A stretch of 64,000 nucleotides of DNA from Rhododendron vialii. Taxonomy: Eukaryota; Streptophyta; Magnoliopsida; Ericales; Ericaceae. Position 1 is the first letter of the stretch; each line of letters opens with the position of its first letter. The position numbers and the translations under genes are program-made. The stretch spans positions 10,857,001 to 10,921,000 of the forward strand of contig NC_080569.1 of NCBI RefSeq assembly GCF_030253575.1, written 5' to 3'. The notes beneath the pieces are model-generated. The model did no database searches. It was not told the DNA's origin and worked only from the letters and a program-made list of their open reading frames with translations. This document shows positions 1 to 13,800 of this stretch, piece by piece.

Positions 1-1868
1 TATAAATATGCTACCGGTATTTCTTTCAATGATCATACTCACCCGTACGAGGTGGAGGCTAGACTTGAATATAGTACTACTCCCTCCGTCCCTTTTTAAG
101 TGTCCTGCTTCGTAACTCCAACTTATTAAAAAGACATCATCATTACACCTTTCACATCAACTTTTTCCTCCACTTTCCTTACTTACCCATCATCATTACA
201 CTTTTACTCACTAACTTTTCAAAATAAAATCTACTTTTAGGGACAAAATAGACAATACACCAACTTTTACCCCCCTAACTTTACAAAATGGACACTTATT
301 AAGGGACAGCCCAAAATAGAATACTGGACAAAAAAAAGGGACGGAGGGAGTATAAGAAATAAATTGCAAATGACTACCCTGAGGCAGTCCATGCCCTAGT
401 TTTAAAGCTTTCTTTGCAATAACTACGTGGCACTGATGAGTTCTATTTGAAGCGTCACCCCTCTGACTTAAGAAAGGAACACATTTATAATCTGAACCAA
501 CTTGACCGTACCTCAATTCATTTCGAGGCTCTAAAATAACGACTGAGCAAACCTCCAAGGTATGGAATATTTGGCCTTCGTGAGATTCAAACTTGTGATC
601 TCTTGGGGACAAGCCACTTAACTGTTTTCTCATGCCCACTTGGCCAAACCCCTTGAAATTGTATGAAAAGAATGAAAAAATCAATTTTTTCTGTAACTTT
701 ATGTGTGTTTAGTTAGCAAGAAAATTGTAGGATTTACGAGTTCAATTTTTCTACGAGGAAATACTTTCCTAAAAAAAAATACTAGGAAATACTTTCCTAT
801 AAAATATATAGATAATGGAAAATGTTGCATATATAGTTACACATTTCATATTTGGATGTTTACACTCTACATCTCCAAGATTATGTAGAAATTCAAAACA
901 TTTGGATATAAATTCACAATATTTATCTTATTCTTAACTCTCTCTTCTTTTTTTATAAAAATTAAGCATATTTTCACATAAATCTATTAAATCGACCTTG
1001 AATTTATAACATTTGCACGTTGGTAGTTTCGTCTTGATTTACGAATTTATATGCTAATATTGCGAATTTCTCGAAAATTCAAGTACACATATTGTGAGTT
1101 TCTATGAAATGTAATGAATTTAAAATGATTCAGAAAGGTTGATATTAATCTACTACTACTTTGCACGGTGAGCTTCCATTAAGGGATCTTTTAAGTTGTT
1201 AAGTTAAGGACCTCATGAGTATAACATCGTTCCCGCTCAAATTTTGATGATTTGAACTGTTCAATGTGTTTAAAACATGGTTTTAAGGATACTCCTCAAG
1301 AAATCAGCGAATAATATGATTGGGTAGGGCTTGATCCGAACAGTTTTTCATAAAAATGCATTTAAACGCTATAAATGAATTTTTGTGAAAAACTATTCGG
1401 ATCAAGCCCTTCCTGGTATTATTTTTTCTGGTTTCTCGCGTGTACCCTTAAAATCATGCTCTAATCACATTGAGCGATTCGAATTATCAAAATTTGATAA
1501 AAAAAATAGAGATTCTTAACTTAACTCAATAAAAAATCCCTTATTGGAAGGGGACTGCTACTTTGCATTGTACTAGCACCCTAGCACTGCAACAAGGTCC
1601 AGGCCCCAGGCCCAAGTAACGTTCCAGGAGTTCCCTTTTTTAATTTAATAATAAAACTGCCGCCCTCCTCAAATTTTAAAAAACCCCATTAGAGATAGAA
1701 GACAAAAAAAACATTAGCATTATTGACATTCTTACTGGTGTAGTCGCCTATTGCGCTACCTAGGAAGTTTGTTAAGGATACAAACTCAAAAAACAATATC
1801 CATGGCTATAAACCTCCTGATATAAATATGTAGTTTTTGACACAAGTAAGCTTCATTTGATCATCACC
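1..1868. other. Upstream region of the block 1 plus-strand CNGC gene
   Basis: There is no credible gene here. The stretch is AT-rich and aligns with 32619-34547 upstream of the block 2 copy, apart from the Stowaway element at 80-350, so it probably contains the promoter and 5' leader of the gene that starts at 1869. A short inverted pair near 1325-1410 (GGGCTTGATCCGAACAG and its complement) forms a hairpin that is also present in block 2 near 33720-33805. No core promoter could be fixed with confidence. Confidence 0.6.
80..350. mobile_element. Stowaway-type MITE
   Basis: The inverted ends read CTCCCTCCGTCC and GGACGGAGGGAG, the classical Stowaway (Tc1/mariner) terminus, and are flanked by TA on both sides. 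Block 2 has an empty site at about 32826, so insertion followed the duplication or was lost there. It is non-coding, about 271 bp. Relatives of the same family lie at 34097-34372 and 41613-41897. Confidence 0.88.
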
Positions 1869-4800
1869 ATGAGTCTTCCGAATTCGAGTTCCATCAGGTA
1901 TTTCTTCTCTCAATTTCCTTGACAACGGGTTTCGAATCCATTTACCGGATCGAACAAAATTCATTGCTATTGTATTGTATTTATACGCATGTTCTTACAT
2001 ATTGTTCCTTCTGATCGTCTGTGTATTTCTAGAACCCGATACCAATCCAAACCCGAGATCTATCCGGAAACCCAAGTCGACCGCGGCGGCGACACCATCA
2101 AATTCAGGTGCAACGGAAAATCCCTGAGCGCTAAGGCACTATCGCGAGTCTTCTCCGAAGACTTTGGAAAGCTGAAGAAGAAGAAGACCATAATCGACCC
2201 CCGGGGACAGTTTATCCGGCGATGGAGCAAGGTTTTCTTTCTAGCTTGCTTGGTGTGTTTGATCGTGGACCCCCTTTTCTTTTTCGTGCCGGTGGTTAAC
2301 CCCAATGAATTCTGCCTCGACACCGAGGCGGGGGTCCTGCAAATTGCGCTCACAGTTCTTCGATCGATTACTGATTTGTTCTTCGTGATCAATATCGTTG
2401 TGCGGTCGAAAACGGCTTATGTCGGTCCGTCGTCGCGCGTGTTTGGGAGGGGAGAGCTGGTTATCGATCCATGGAAGATCTCGTCACGCTACCTTAGAAA
2501 TGGTTTCTGGTACGATTTTCTGGCTGCGCTACCGTTCCCTCAGGTATTCAATTTTGCTTCCACGTTTAAAACTTGATTTTCTTAAAAAAAAATCAAAATT
2601 GTTTTTCTGCCTCTTCATCTTTTTCTTTGTTTGAACTACTAGACTTCAAATTTGAAGGTCTGATAGTATTTGTTGTCATCAATTTTCGGACCCGCACATG
2701 AAACTTGTTTCTGCATTCGCAATTTTTATTTTTTTATTTTTTAAAGAAATTCACTTTGCATGAACACCAAAAAGAGGTCTTTCGATTTTGGAAGTCGCGA
2801 GGTTTCCGTAGAAAAATTTTGATTGTGAATGTCTTAAATTTGTTTCCATCAAAAGTGTTTTCGTCTTTCTCACATAAGAAAACTGATTTCAAATGATGTT
2901 TTTCACTGTTTTCGTGTTTGCATTATTCAAATGTTCCCACAATAAACGAAATTTCAATTATAAGACCCTGCCAAGCAGGGGTGCTTGGGTGCTTGGCAAG
3001 GGTGTCGAGCGCATTTCGACCGTCTAAAAGTGTTTTGGACGGTCCGGATGCAAAAGTACCGAACGGATTTTTTTTAAAAAAAAAGGGAAAAAAAGAAGAT
3101 GTTTTGATCCAGACCGTTGATTCCGAGATGAACTTTGAGATGAACGATCGGATTGACCGCTCAGCACCCGCTCGGCAGGGTCCCCGGGTCCCCCAAAACA
3201 AAGTTCTTCAACTTTTTAAAGATGTTACGGAGTAGTTCGTACTTTATTATGTAAAAGAAAGGACAAAAGAAAATTTGCGTAGGTTTTAGTTCATTGGTTT
3301 TCCAAAAATGAAACATATTCAAAAACCTAAAAGTATACTTTTAACGCACAATTATATTGCACGCGTGTGGGTCCACTCCGGATTCCACGAAAAATATCTA
3401 CAAATTTTAAAATAATTTTTTATGGGGTTCTGTACAAAATCAATTTCAAAAGATATCGGTAAATATTTTTTCTGAATTCGTAGGGTGAAACTGGTCAACT
3501 ACTCAGTTTCGCCTCTTCAAATTCAGAAAAATACTTATCAATACGCATTGAAGCTGATTTTTTTACAGGATTCCATTAAAGATTATTTTAAAATTTATGA
3601 ATATTTTTTTATAGTATTTTTGTAAGATCCGAAGTGAGCCCCACAAACGTGCGGTATAAATGTGCGATAAAATTTTTGATTAAACCACAAACATATCATA
3701 TATATATAAGAAAAGAAAAGTACAAAAGAGACACTATCGGTTCGAAAATACAAAAAATAACAAAACAAAATAAAGAAAGGAAACTAAAAAAACCGCTCAG
3801 TGTCAATGTGCAATAAGATTTGTGCGGCTAGAGTATCACTTCTGCTCACAAACAACTAAAAGTCAAAAACCGTGCAAATAAATTGAAACGGAAATCAAGA
3901 ATTAACTGGCAGGGAATAGTCAACTCGACACACGGCCTATAACCCAATTCTCAAATCTCAAAACCTAATAAAGTATTACTAGTATTAATTTCCTCAGTTA
4001 ATATTTATATTTATTTTAAATACCGGCACAACACAAATGATCCTGTATCACCATCGTCGTCATCATATACTATATCACTATTACGAGTGATCTTTCAAGA
4101 CAGTTTAGTTCCGTTTAGCCACTGATTTTATCTTAATTAATACAGTAATTACGTATATTAATTATTTAATTCCAGGTGATGATTTGGTGCATCTTACCTA
4201 ATTTAAAAGGTTCAACGACTTCAGGCTCCGGAAGTTCTCTACGGTACCTGATGTTGATACCCTACTTTCAGAGGCTAACCATAGCATACCCACTCAGTAT
4301 CCAAATTGCCAAGGCCACGGGTATCGTCGTCCAGAAAGCCTGGCTTGGAGCTGCTTATAACCTCATGCTTTACTTGTTGTCAAGCCATGTAAGTATGTAC
4401 TTCATCCCCACACAACAATAACAGAATCCATGTCTAGTCCCCGGCCAATTATTAAGGGTACGTATGGGCGGGAGATGATTGAAGACGGATCTAATATTCG
4501 ATTACTAGAAATTGATCACACAGATACAAAAGATCAAGGCCGGCTCTGAGATTTTGGAGGCCTAAGACGATCTTCGAAAGTGAGGCCCTTAATTATTGTA
4601 AACGAAAATCAAATAAAAAGTCAATCACACTGAATAATTTTGATTCGGATAGAGTATTTGTTTGTAATGAGAAGTACCGGAGTAGTAGCGTTTAAGGAGA
4701 CAAAAAGATGCATCCATACACCCACCACACTGAATAATTTTGAAAGGCCCCAGAGATTTTTGGCGATCCAGTGACCTTTTACTCCTCCTTTTTGTTTGTT

Positions 4801-7800
4801 TTTTCCTGCATTCTGTGTTCTATTTTTCTGGGCCATTGGGGCTTAAATATAAAATGTCTTATTGAGTTTAAAATTGATCCCTAAAACAACACATATATAC
4901 TAGGTCCTAAAAATAAGTGGGGGCCCTATTTGTTTGACATTTTTTGGAGGCTTAAGGCCCACGCCTGTTGGGCCTTAGCCCAAAGCTGGCAGTGCAAAAG
5001 ATAAAAAAGCATGGAAATGTGGAGCTCTAAAAACACCACCATTTTCAAGTTCATAAAGTCTACCCCTTTAGTTTTTTAGTACTTCACGATCACTGCACTT
5101 GATCCGACCGTGCTCATGCATCATTTAATTAATACTCTCAGAATGAGTGCACCGCGACATATTTTTATAAATTTGTATCCTAATACTTCTATCTAAATCA
5201 ATCCAGTACATTGTGTTTGACATCAGGTTATGGGGAGTGTTTCGTACCTCTTATCAATACAACGCGAGGCAGCATGCTGGAGAAGCACATGCGATCAGAG
5301 TAACACAACATGTAGCTACGACTACTTCGACTGCATGACAATAGGGGACCCAACGAGGGAAGCTTGGATCCAGGCAAGCAATATGTTTAACGTTTGTTAT
5401 GCAGGAACTGGTGGTACTTACCCTTATGGCATATACGCCCCCGGTGTGGTTGCCGGGGTCACGTCGTCTTCGTTCTTGCAGAGATACTTCTACTCTCTTT
5501 GGTTTGGCCTACGGAGTGTCAGGTACCAACCACTGCACCTACTTTGAATGGCTAAACGTACATGCAATTACACCAAACGCAAAAATTTAGGCACAAACCA
5601 CTTAGCCTATGTAGACATGTGAAGCAACGTAGCATAGTTGTTTGATAACGAAAACGGCATGTCACGTCCTTGATTTTTAACATAAATAATAATTATTTAC
5701 AATCAATACTGACGTACCGATAATACCCAAATGACATATTCTCCTCAGTTCTCAAAGTTAAAATTAAAAGTTACAATCCTAACTCAAAGCCCCAAGTTAT
5801 ACAAATGACAAAATAATATTATAGTTTTCACTATTCATTCTTTTAAATACTACTTTTAAAAAAAATGCAAATTCAACTCCTCCTTTATACCTCCGAGACA
5901 TATGAACAACAAGCACGCGATGCACGCCATGCCGACTTCCTTGTTTTTTACCTGAAAATGATAGGTTGAGTTACACTAGTCCAGTAGAGAAATCTATACT
6001 CAAGTTATATGAAAAATACACCAAACGCGAATGAGACTCAACAAGTGAATATGAGATACAAGATGGGTTACCAAAATGAACTAACAAGTTTAGACTTCGG
6101 GACCCCAGACATCTTAAAGATAACCCTAACCATCCACACGTCAACTAGAAGTAGTATTAGGACTCATATCAATCAAACAAACAACGACAATAGTTTAACC
6201 ATCCAACAACTTTCCGAATGAATGCCACAAACCACTTCCTCTTTTCATGCCATCTACCATAGAGCCTTATTTCATAAAACTTTCATTTTTTGATTTCCAA
6301 AACAATTTAGAAAAAACTCAATACCATCACAGGTCAAGCTCCATTGATTCGAGCTTGAATGCCGGAGTCCGTTGATTTGTGCCCAAATACTAGATCCCTT
6401 GATTCGCTCAAGAATACCAGAGGATTTTTGATAAAAACCCTCTTTTCAAAACAAAATTTCTTTCTTTAATAAAACATCAATAGAATCAACCTTTCATTTT
6501 CTTTTTCAGCAGCTACAATCTTAATCACCAAATAATCCAAACGTCAATATAAACTTCCAAAGTCAACCATAATTTTCTTCATTTACCACCCCTTGCATCA
6601 CATTGAATTCTCTCCACCTGGGTTTTCGCATTACCACACCTTGCGTTACGGGCCCTCTAGAATCTTCGCATTACAACACCTTGCGTTGCAGGACCCTCAA
6701 TTCAGAATTCAGAACTCACGTAAACATAAAAGCATTATCAATCAATATATAAGCTAACATCATTTTTTAAATTCACATTCGTTCATACATCATCAACAAT
6801 GTATTACAAACTCATAAACACCCTCATTGCACATTGATAAATACTTTAAATCTATGTTATTCCTAATCAACCTTACGGTACATTCTCTACCTAACGACAC
6901 AAATATTATACTTGAACGAGTGTCAAGAGACAAGATCGAACAACGAGCCATTAGGATACAAGAAATCATACTTGAGAGTGACTTAAACATGTTCTAACCA
7001 TATAGAGAGCCATAACACGGAACAAAAACAACGTTAGGAGTAGTTACAGACATTGGCAGATTGACACACCTTTACTCAAATGGTCATAACTTTCTGTGTA
7101 CTAAGGCTTTTAAGAAGATTCCTGGTGGCAATAGAAAGTTGACTTCAAGACCTTCGATTCGATATAATGTTTGCATGAAACGGACATCGGACGAGAAAGT
7201 TATGGACGTTCGAAGTTGGGCGCTAACCCAGAAAACGAGACAGATTCATGACCAGATTTCTAAAATCCACCATTAATTCAATTCTCAACGGTTTTGGGTG
7301 ATTTCAGTGGCATTAGAACGGGCTCTAAGTCTACTCTATTTCATATGAAGGAATCAAAATTTATTTCCAAGTTTAAGATGATGAAAAACTACCATAAACA
7401 GCGACCGATTCTGCAGAATTTCAAAAATGAAAAGAACAACTTCAAACAACGAAGCAATGCACGATCTAACTACACAATCATTGCATAAACGCATAACAAG
7501 AGTAAGAAATTCCTACCAAAGTGGATTTTGAGCAAAACTCTAAGTACACCGAGCAAAGATCCATCAAGAACAAGCTTTTCCAAAGCAATACCACTAGATC
7601 TACAACCTAGATTATCCAAAAACGCGATCAATGTATGAATCAAAGTTAGGGTTTGAGAAGAGAAAGAAAAAGAGAACCAAAAATCATGAATCTTACCTCC
7701 AATAATGAGAAACTTGAAACCCGGTTGATATTTGAACGATTAACAAATAGATCTTGAAGATTTAGTGGTGTTTGAGGTGCAAATCCAAGGAGTTGGGAGA

Positions 7801-10800
7801 AGAATTGAAGAGAGAAGGTGGAGTGGCGATTTTTAGGCTTAGTTCGTGGTCTTTGAGTGAAAAAATAACATAAGGGGCTTATTTATAGTGTTTGAAATGC
7901 ATGCTGAAATTTCAGAATTTTTGCAGGATGTATTGGTACTGGGAAACTACAGTACCGGTACATCAAAGACAGATTTGAAATTTTTTGTCAACGTTCACCG
8001 AATCAAACCCCGACTGCTATCAACACTTCCACACGTCATTTCAACACAAAAACTCAAAATTCAACTATTCTCCGGATGTCCAGTACACAACAGTAGGCAT
8101 ATCCGTATAACCTCATTAATAAACATATAAGATGATATAAATACGATCTTTTTCATATTAAACGATTAAAGAAAAAAAATTACGACTCTTTACATTCTAT
8201 CCTCCTTAAAGAAATTTCGAGGAAACCAAGTCCAGCCAAGCCTTCAATCACATTACCTAATCCCATATCACAATTCCATAACCAAAATCTCATCCTTCCT
8301 TCCCTACGGTGACCTTCTCTTACCCTTTTTGCTCCACAAAACTACTCGCTAACGGTATGGTCCTACCACCCAACAGTCAATCTTGTATGCCTAGGATGCA
8401 CATCAGTTTCTCCTCAATAACTACATCAACCTCCAATCGCTCTTCTAAAATCTCAACCTTCACAGACACTCAAATTCTAACATTCACTCCGGGATTCAAC
8501 GACTTATATCCTCTCGTTCTTCATACTCTGAATTATGCATTCTCTTTTTCCCAATCAATGTCAACTATCCATCTAGAAAACCCTGAATAACCCTTGCGGT
8601 AATAAAACCCAGGAACCCAAAATCCAATGATTAGACTTTATAATGATCATCACCCTCTGCTCAGTTTTAACACCGACTCACCATAAATAAACTTCTTAGG
8701 TCTCAAAGCTATTGACATCTTTTTCAAATCCAAGAGTAAACACGTCTCACAATCGATTCAACTCAATTGATAATACTAAGGATAGACACCGATACTAAGT
8801 GCACTTGAAACCAACTGTTAGCTACGATCTCCAACTCACACCTTTACTTATCCACATGACACCTTATGAGCTCTGCATAAACCTCAAACACCCCTTCATC
8901 CATCTAACATTCAAACACAATCAAATTCTAACACTATTTCCCGTTCCCTAATCCATTTAGATTCATTATTGATTTCTACTTTAGAAAACTAAACGCACTT
9001 ATGTCGTAATGTGTCATTTCTTCGTATCTCTAACACAACTCATTCTTGAAACCATTCGTATAAACTTCCAAATCCACTATTCTCCTTACCGCCAGTCACT
9101 AACCACTGCCAATTAAGCGTTGACAAATCATGGAAACCTTTCACCTCCACATCTTACAATATATACACGGAGTTAAATTCTATCATTTTCAAACTTTACA
9201 TCTTACTATGGCTAGTAAAAGAAAGGACGCACGCCAAATTCCAACTAAAAATTCATTTCCTCATAGCACATATCTACACACCTCAGTATCTAATTTATAT
9301 CGTATACTAAGAGAAAATTACACACATCGAGATTACATAGAGAGTCAAGCATACAAGTTAAAGCCAAGTAGTAGCACGTGTCACACACGAGTTATCTCAA
9401 TAAATCAACCATACGATTCAATAGCTTACAACATAGAACATACCCACACATTAACAGCTTCACTCAGTGTCCAACAGACTCGCCACGTATCAACGTACCC
9501 ATAATGTGTACATCATTTCACAATTCATGGCTTTAAAAGCCCAACAGTTATCTCGTTCTTTTCAATTTCGTAATGGCTCACACATCGTCTATTCACCTTA
9601 CCAATCTCAAGCATTCCAATTCATTTAGTCAAAACAAAATCACATATTTCTCACATTTATAATCTTAAACATCACACCACAGATACACGTATTATCAATT
9701 CAAATTATTCATCTATTCTAACAACATTACAACCTAACAACATGTCTATACTTCTCGTTATATTCTAAGACTCCAACTATTTTATTACTAAAGAATCAAT
9801 CTCACTCGCACCAATAACCTCTAACAGTTCCGCTCTCCACAAGTCGCATAGCTCACAATTTTCCCTCAATCAAGTAATCACGTCAACCTCAATATCCCTC
9901 AAAGGCATTCGCCACATCTACACTCAACTTCAAGAACAACAACTTCCATTACCACCACCATCCCTGTGATCACTATTATCTCTTAATCTTTCTTAAACAA
10001 ACTCATTATCTCAATGGCACGCCTGAACATGTCCTATACTGTCATTAGTCTAGCCTACATACTCGGTTACACCCCACACACTATCTCTACACTCCAATCC
10101 TTCAATTTGCAACATACTATTTCTCCACATGACTATCACTTCAAGGTTCCCACGCAAGACACCATTTATACTTCGTCTCATTGTCAACCTTAACAGTTCA
10201 CATTCGTATCGCACCCATTTCTGATAAGTCTCTCACCACACACTTACATCAATCACTCGGCTCAAGTCACATCGATATAGGTCACCTCTAGTCTTGTTGT
10301 CCCTCTTACAAGATTCCTATATATAGCCATATATCTCAATTTTCAAGCCAAGAGATCTATCCCACTTATACACAATCCTAGTGTCCAATTGACTTTCCGA
10401 GACTTCCATCTAGAAGGAGCGATGATCAAGTGCTTCTTCTAACTGGATCTCATCGGTAGTCGCTTGGATGTCCAGAAGACACATACAGTATCCCGACACC
10501 CTACCTATAACCCTTATTTTCCTATACACGATAACTGTCTCAATAACTACTACTACAACAACCAACCACAATTATAACCACAACATGTTTTTACCTTTCT
10601 AAACACATTCAAGAAACGCACTAACTCAATTCCTAACGCATATATTTCTCACCTTATACTTATACCATATACAACTCATTTCGTAAGTCATATCAACATT
10701 CTATCCCTTTCATCACATGCTAACAAATATCCTCTTTCATCCACCAATATCGTCACTACTCATACCCATCTAACATTTCATACAAAAGACATCTTACCAC

Positions 10801-13800
10801 AAATGGTACGAGACCAAGACCACAAACTGTAACAATATCAATAACAACAATCGCAACCAAGAAAACTACAATGAGGTCAAAGCCTCCAACTTTTCAACAG
10901 GGGTTCACAATAAAATATCACTCTGCCATAGTAAAATAAAATAAATCCGACAATTCAATGATGTACTGACTCATTCATGCAAGCACACATGTGTTTTAAA
11001 AAAAAAATGTAGCGGATTTTAAACCCATGAGACTAAAAAGCCTCCCTACGTTCTCTAGGTATTCAAATCTAAAGTTTTGATACCAATTTGTCACGCCTTC
11101 GATTTTCAACATAAATAATAATCATTTACAATAAATACAATCAATATTGACGTACCGATAATACCCAAATGACTTATTTTCTCCAGTTATCAAAGTTAAA
11201 ATTAAAAGTTACAATTCTAACTCGAAACCCCAAGTTATTCAAATGCCAAAATAATATTACAGTTTTCATTATTCATCCTGCCGAATACTACTTTTAAAAA
11301 AAAATGCAAATTCAACTCCTCATTTATACCTCCGAGACACATGAACAACAAGCACGAAATGCACGCCATGCCGACTTCCTTGCTTTTTACCTGAATATGA
11401 TAGGTTGAGCTACACTAGCGCAGTAGAGAAATCTATACTCAAGTTATATGAAAATGCGATGAAAAATGCACCAAACGCGAATGAGACTCAACAAGTGAAC
11501 ATGAGATACAAGAGGGGTTACCAAAATGAACTGACAAGTTTAGACTCCGGGACCCCGGACATCTTAGAGATAACCCTAACCATCCACATGTCAACTAGAA
11601 ATAGCATTAGGACTCGTATCAATCAAACAAACAACGATAATAGTTTAACCATCTAACAGCTTTTCGAATGAATGCCACAAACCACTTCCTCTTTTCATGT
11701 CATCTACCATAAAGCCTCATTTCATAAAACTTTCATTTTTTCATTTCCAAAACAATTTAGAGAAAACTCAAGACCATCACAGATCAAGCTCCGTTGATTC
11801 GAACTTGAATGCCGGAGTCCGTTAATTTGTGCCCAAATACCGGATCCATTAATTCGCTCAAGAATACCGGAGGATTTTGATAAAAACCCCCTTTTCAAAA
11901 CAAAATTTCTTTCTTTAATAAAATCTCAATAGAATCAACCTTTCATTTTCTTTTTCAGCAGCCACAATCTTAATCAACAAACAATTCAAACGTCAACATA
12001 AACTTCTAAAGTCAACCATAATTTTCTTCATCAAGCGAGACATTCAACTGTGTTACCACCCCTTGCATCACATTGAATTCTCTCCACCTGGGTTTCCGCA
12101 TTACCACACCTTGCATTGTGGGCCCACTAGAGTCTCCGCATTACCACACCTTGCGTTGCAGGACCCTCAATTCAAAATTCAGAACTCACGTAAACATAAA
12201 AGCATTATCAAATAGTATATAAGCTAACATCATTTTTCAAATTCACATTCGTTCATATATTATCAACATTGTATTACAAACTCATAAGCATACCCCATTG
12301 CACATTGAAAAATACTTTAAATCCACGTTATTCCTAATCAACCTTACGGTACATTTCCCACCTAATGACACTAATATTATACTTGAACGAGTGTCAAGAG
12401 ATAAGATCGAACAATGAGTCATTAGGACACAAGCATTTATACTCGAGAGTGACTTAAACATGTTCTAACTATATAGGGAGCCATAATACGGAACAAAAAC
12501 AATGTTAGGAGTAGCTACAAACATTGGCAGATTGACACACCTCTATTCAAATGGTCATAACTTTCTGTGTATTAAGACTTTTAAGGAGATTCCAGTGGCA
12601 ATAGAAAGCTGACTTCAAGACCTTGGATTCGATATAATGTTTGCATGAAACGGACATCAAACGAGAAAGTTATGGCCATTCGAAGTTGGTGCAAACCCAG
12701 AAAACGAGACAGATTCATGACTAGAATTCTAAAATCCACCATTAATTCAATTCTCAACGGTTTTGGGTGATTCTTACGGCATTAGAACGGGCTCTAAGTC
12801 TACTATATTTCATATGAAGGAATCAAAATTTATTTCCAAGTTTAAGATGATGAAAAACCTCCATAAACAGTGACCGATTCTGCAGAATTTCAAAAATGAA
12901 AAGAAAAACCTCAAACAACGAAGCAATGCACGATCTAACTACACAATCACCACATAAACGCATAACAAGAGTAAGAAATCCCTACCAAAGTGGGTTTTGA
13001 GCAAAACTCTAAGTACACCGATAAAAAATCCATCAAGAACAAGCTTTTCCAAAGCAATACCACAAGATCTACAACCTATATTATCCAAAAACGTGATCAA
13101 TGTATGAATCCAAGCTAGGGTTTGAGAGAGAAAGAAAAAGAGAACCAAAAATCATGAATCTTACCTCCAATAATGAGAAACTTGAAACCCGGTTGATATT
13201 TGAACGATTAACACGTAGATCTTGAAGATTTTTAGTAGTGTTTGAGGTGCAAATCCAAGGATTTGGGTGAAGAATTGAAGAGAGAAGGTGGAGGGGCAAT
13301 TTTAGGGCTTAGTTCGTGGTCTTTGAGTGAAAAAATAACATAAGGGGTCTATTTATATTGTCTGAAATGCGTGCTGAAATTTCAGAATTTTTGCAGGATG
13401 TACCGGTACTGGGAAACTATGGTACCAGTACGTCAAAGACAGATTTGAAAATTTTTGTCGACATTTACCGAATCAAACTCCGACTGCTACCAACACTTCC
13501 ACACGTCATTTCAACACCATAACTCAAAATTCAACTATTCTCCAGATGTCCGGTACACAACAGTAGGCATATCTGTATAACCTCATTAATAAACATATAA
13601 TTTGATATAAATACGATCTTTTTCATATTAAACGATTAAAGAAAAAAAAATTACGGGTCTCTACACAGCGAATAGAAGCAAGGTTATTAGAGACCTTAGG
13701 AAAGCTCGGAAATTAACAAAGAGCAGCAAACAAGGTTTAAACTAGCGGTCATTACGTAGCTTATCGATTTTTCATCCGTCTCGTACAGTCGCACTCTATT

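Larger units (their letters stand above)
5660..13665 (-). mobile_element. Large non-autonomous Ty3/gypsy-type LTR retrotransposon in intron 4
   Basis: Two direct repeats of about 2.55 kb (5660-8194 and 11089-13665) enclose 2.9 kb. The element reads on the minus strand. Its 5' LTR begins TGTAGAGACCCGTAA at 13665, a primer site similar to the initiator-Met tRNA type (TTGGTATCAAAAC) abuts the LTR at 11088-11071, and the purine tract AAGGAGGATAGAA lies just before the 3' LTR at 8194. The interior has no long frame, so it is either a LARD (large retrotransposon derivative) or a gutted chromovirus. The remnant next to the purine tract resembles the tail of Tekay/Del-like polyproteins. The two LTRs differ at scattered sites, so insertion is not recent. 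No clean 5-bp target duplication was found. The element is antisense to the host gene. Confidence 0.88.

Noticed and set aside
211-684. 157-codon minus-strand open frame
   Set aside because: It runs across the end of a Stowaway MITE into non-conserved flank. Block 2 lacks the MITE and does not keep the frame.
5640-5670. A 5-bp target duplication for the 8-kb LTR element
   Set aside because: The bases before 5660 (CGGCA) and after 13665 (CAGCG) do not match, so I do not claim one. Small changes since insertion may have erased it.
8309-9504. Plus-strand frames of 93 and 124 codons inside the LTR element
   Set aside because: The element reads on the minus strand, and these frames resemble no protein family.
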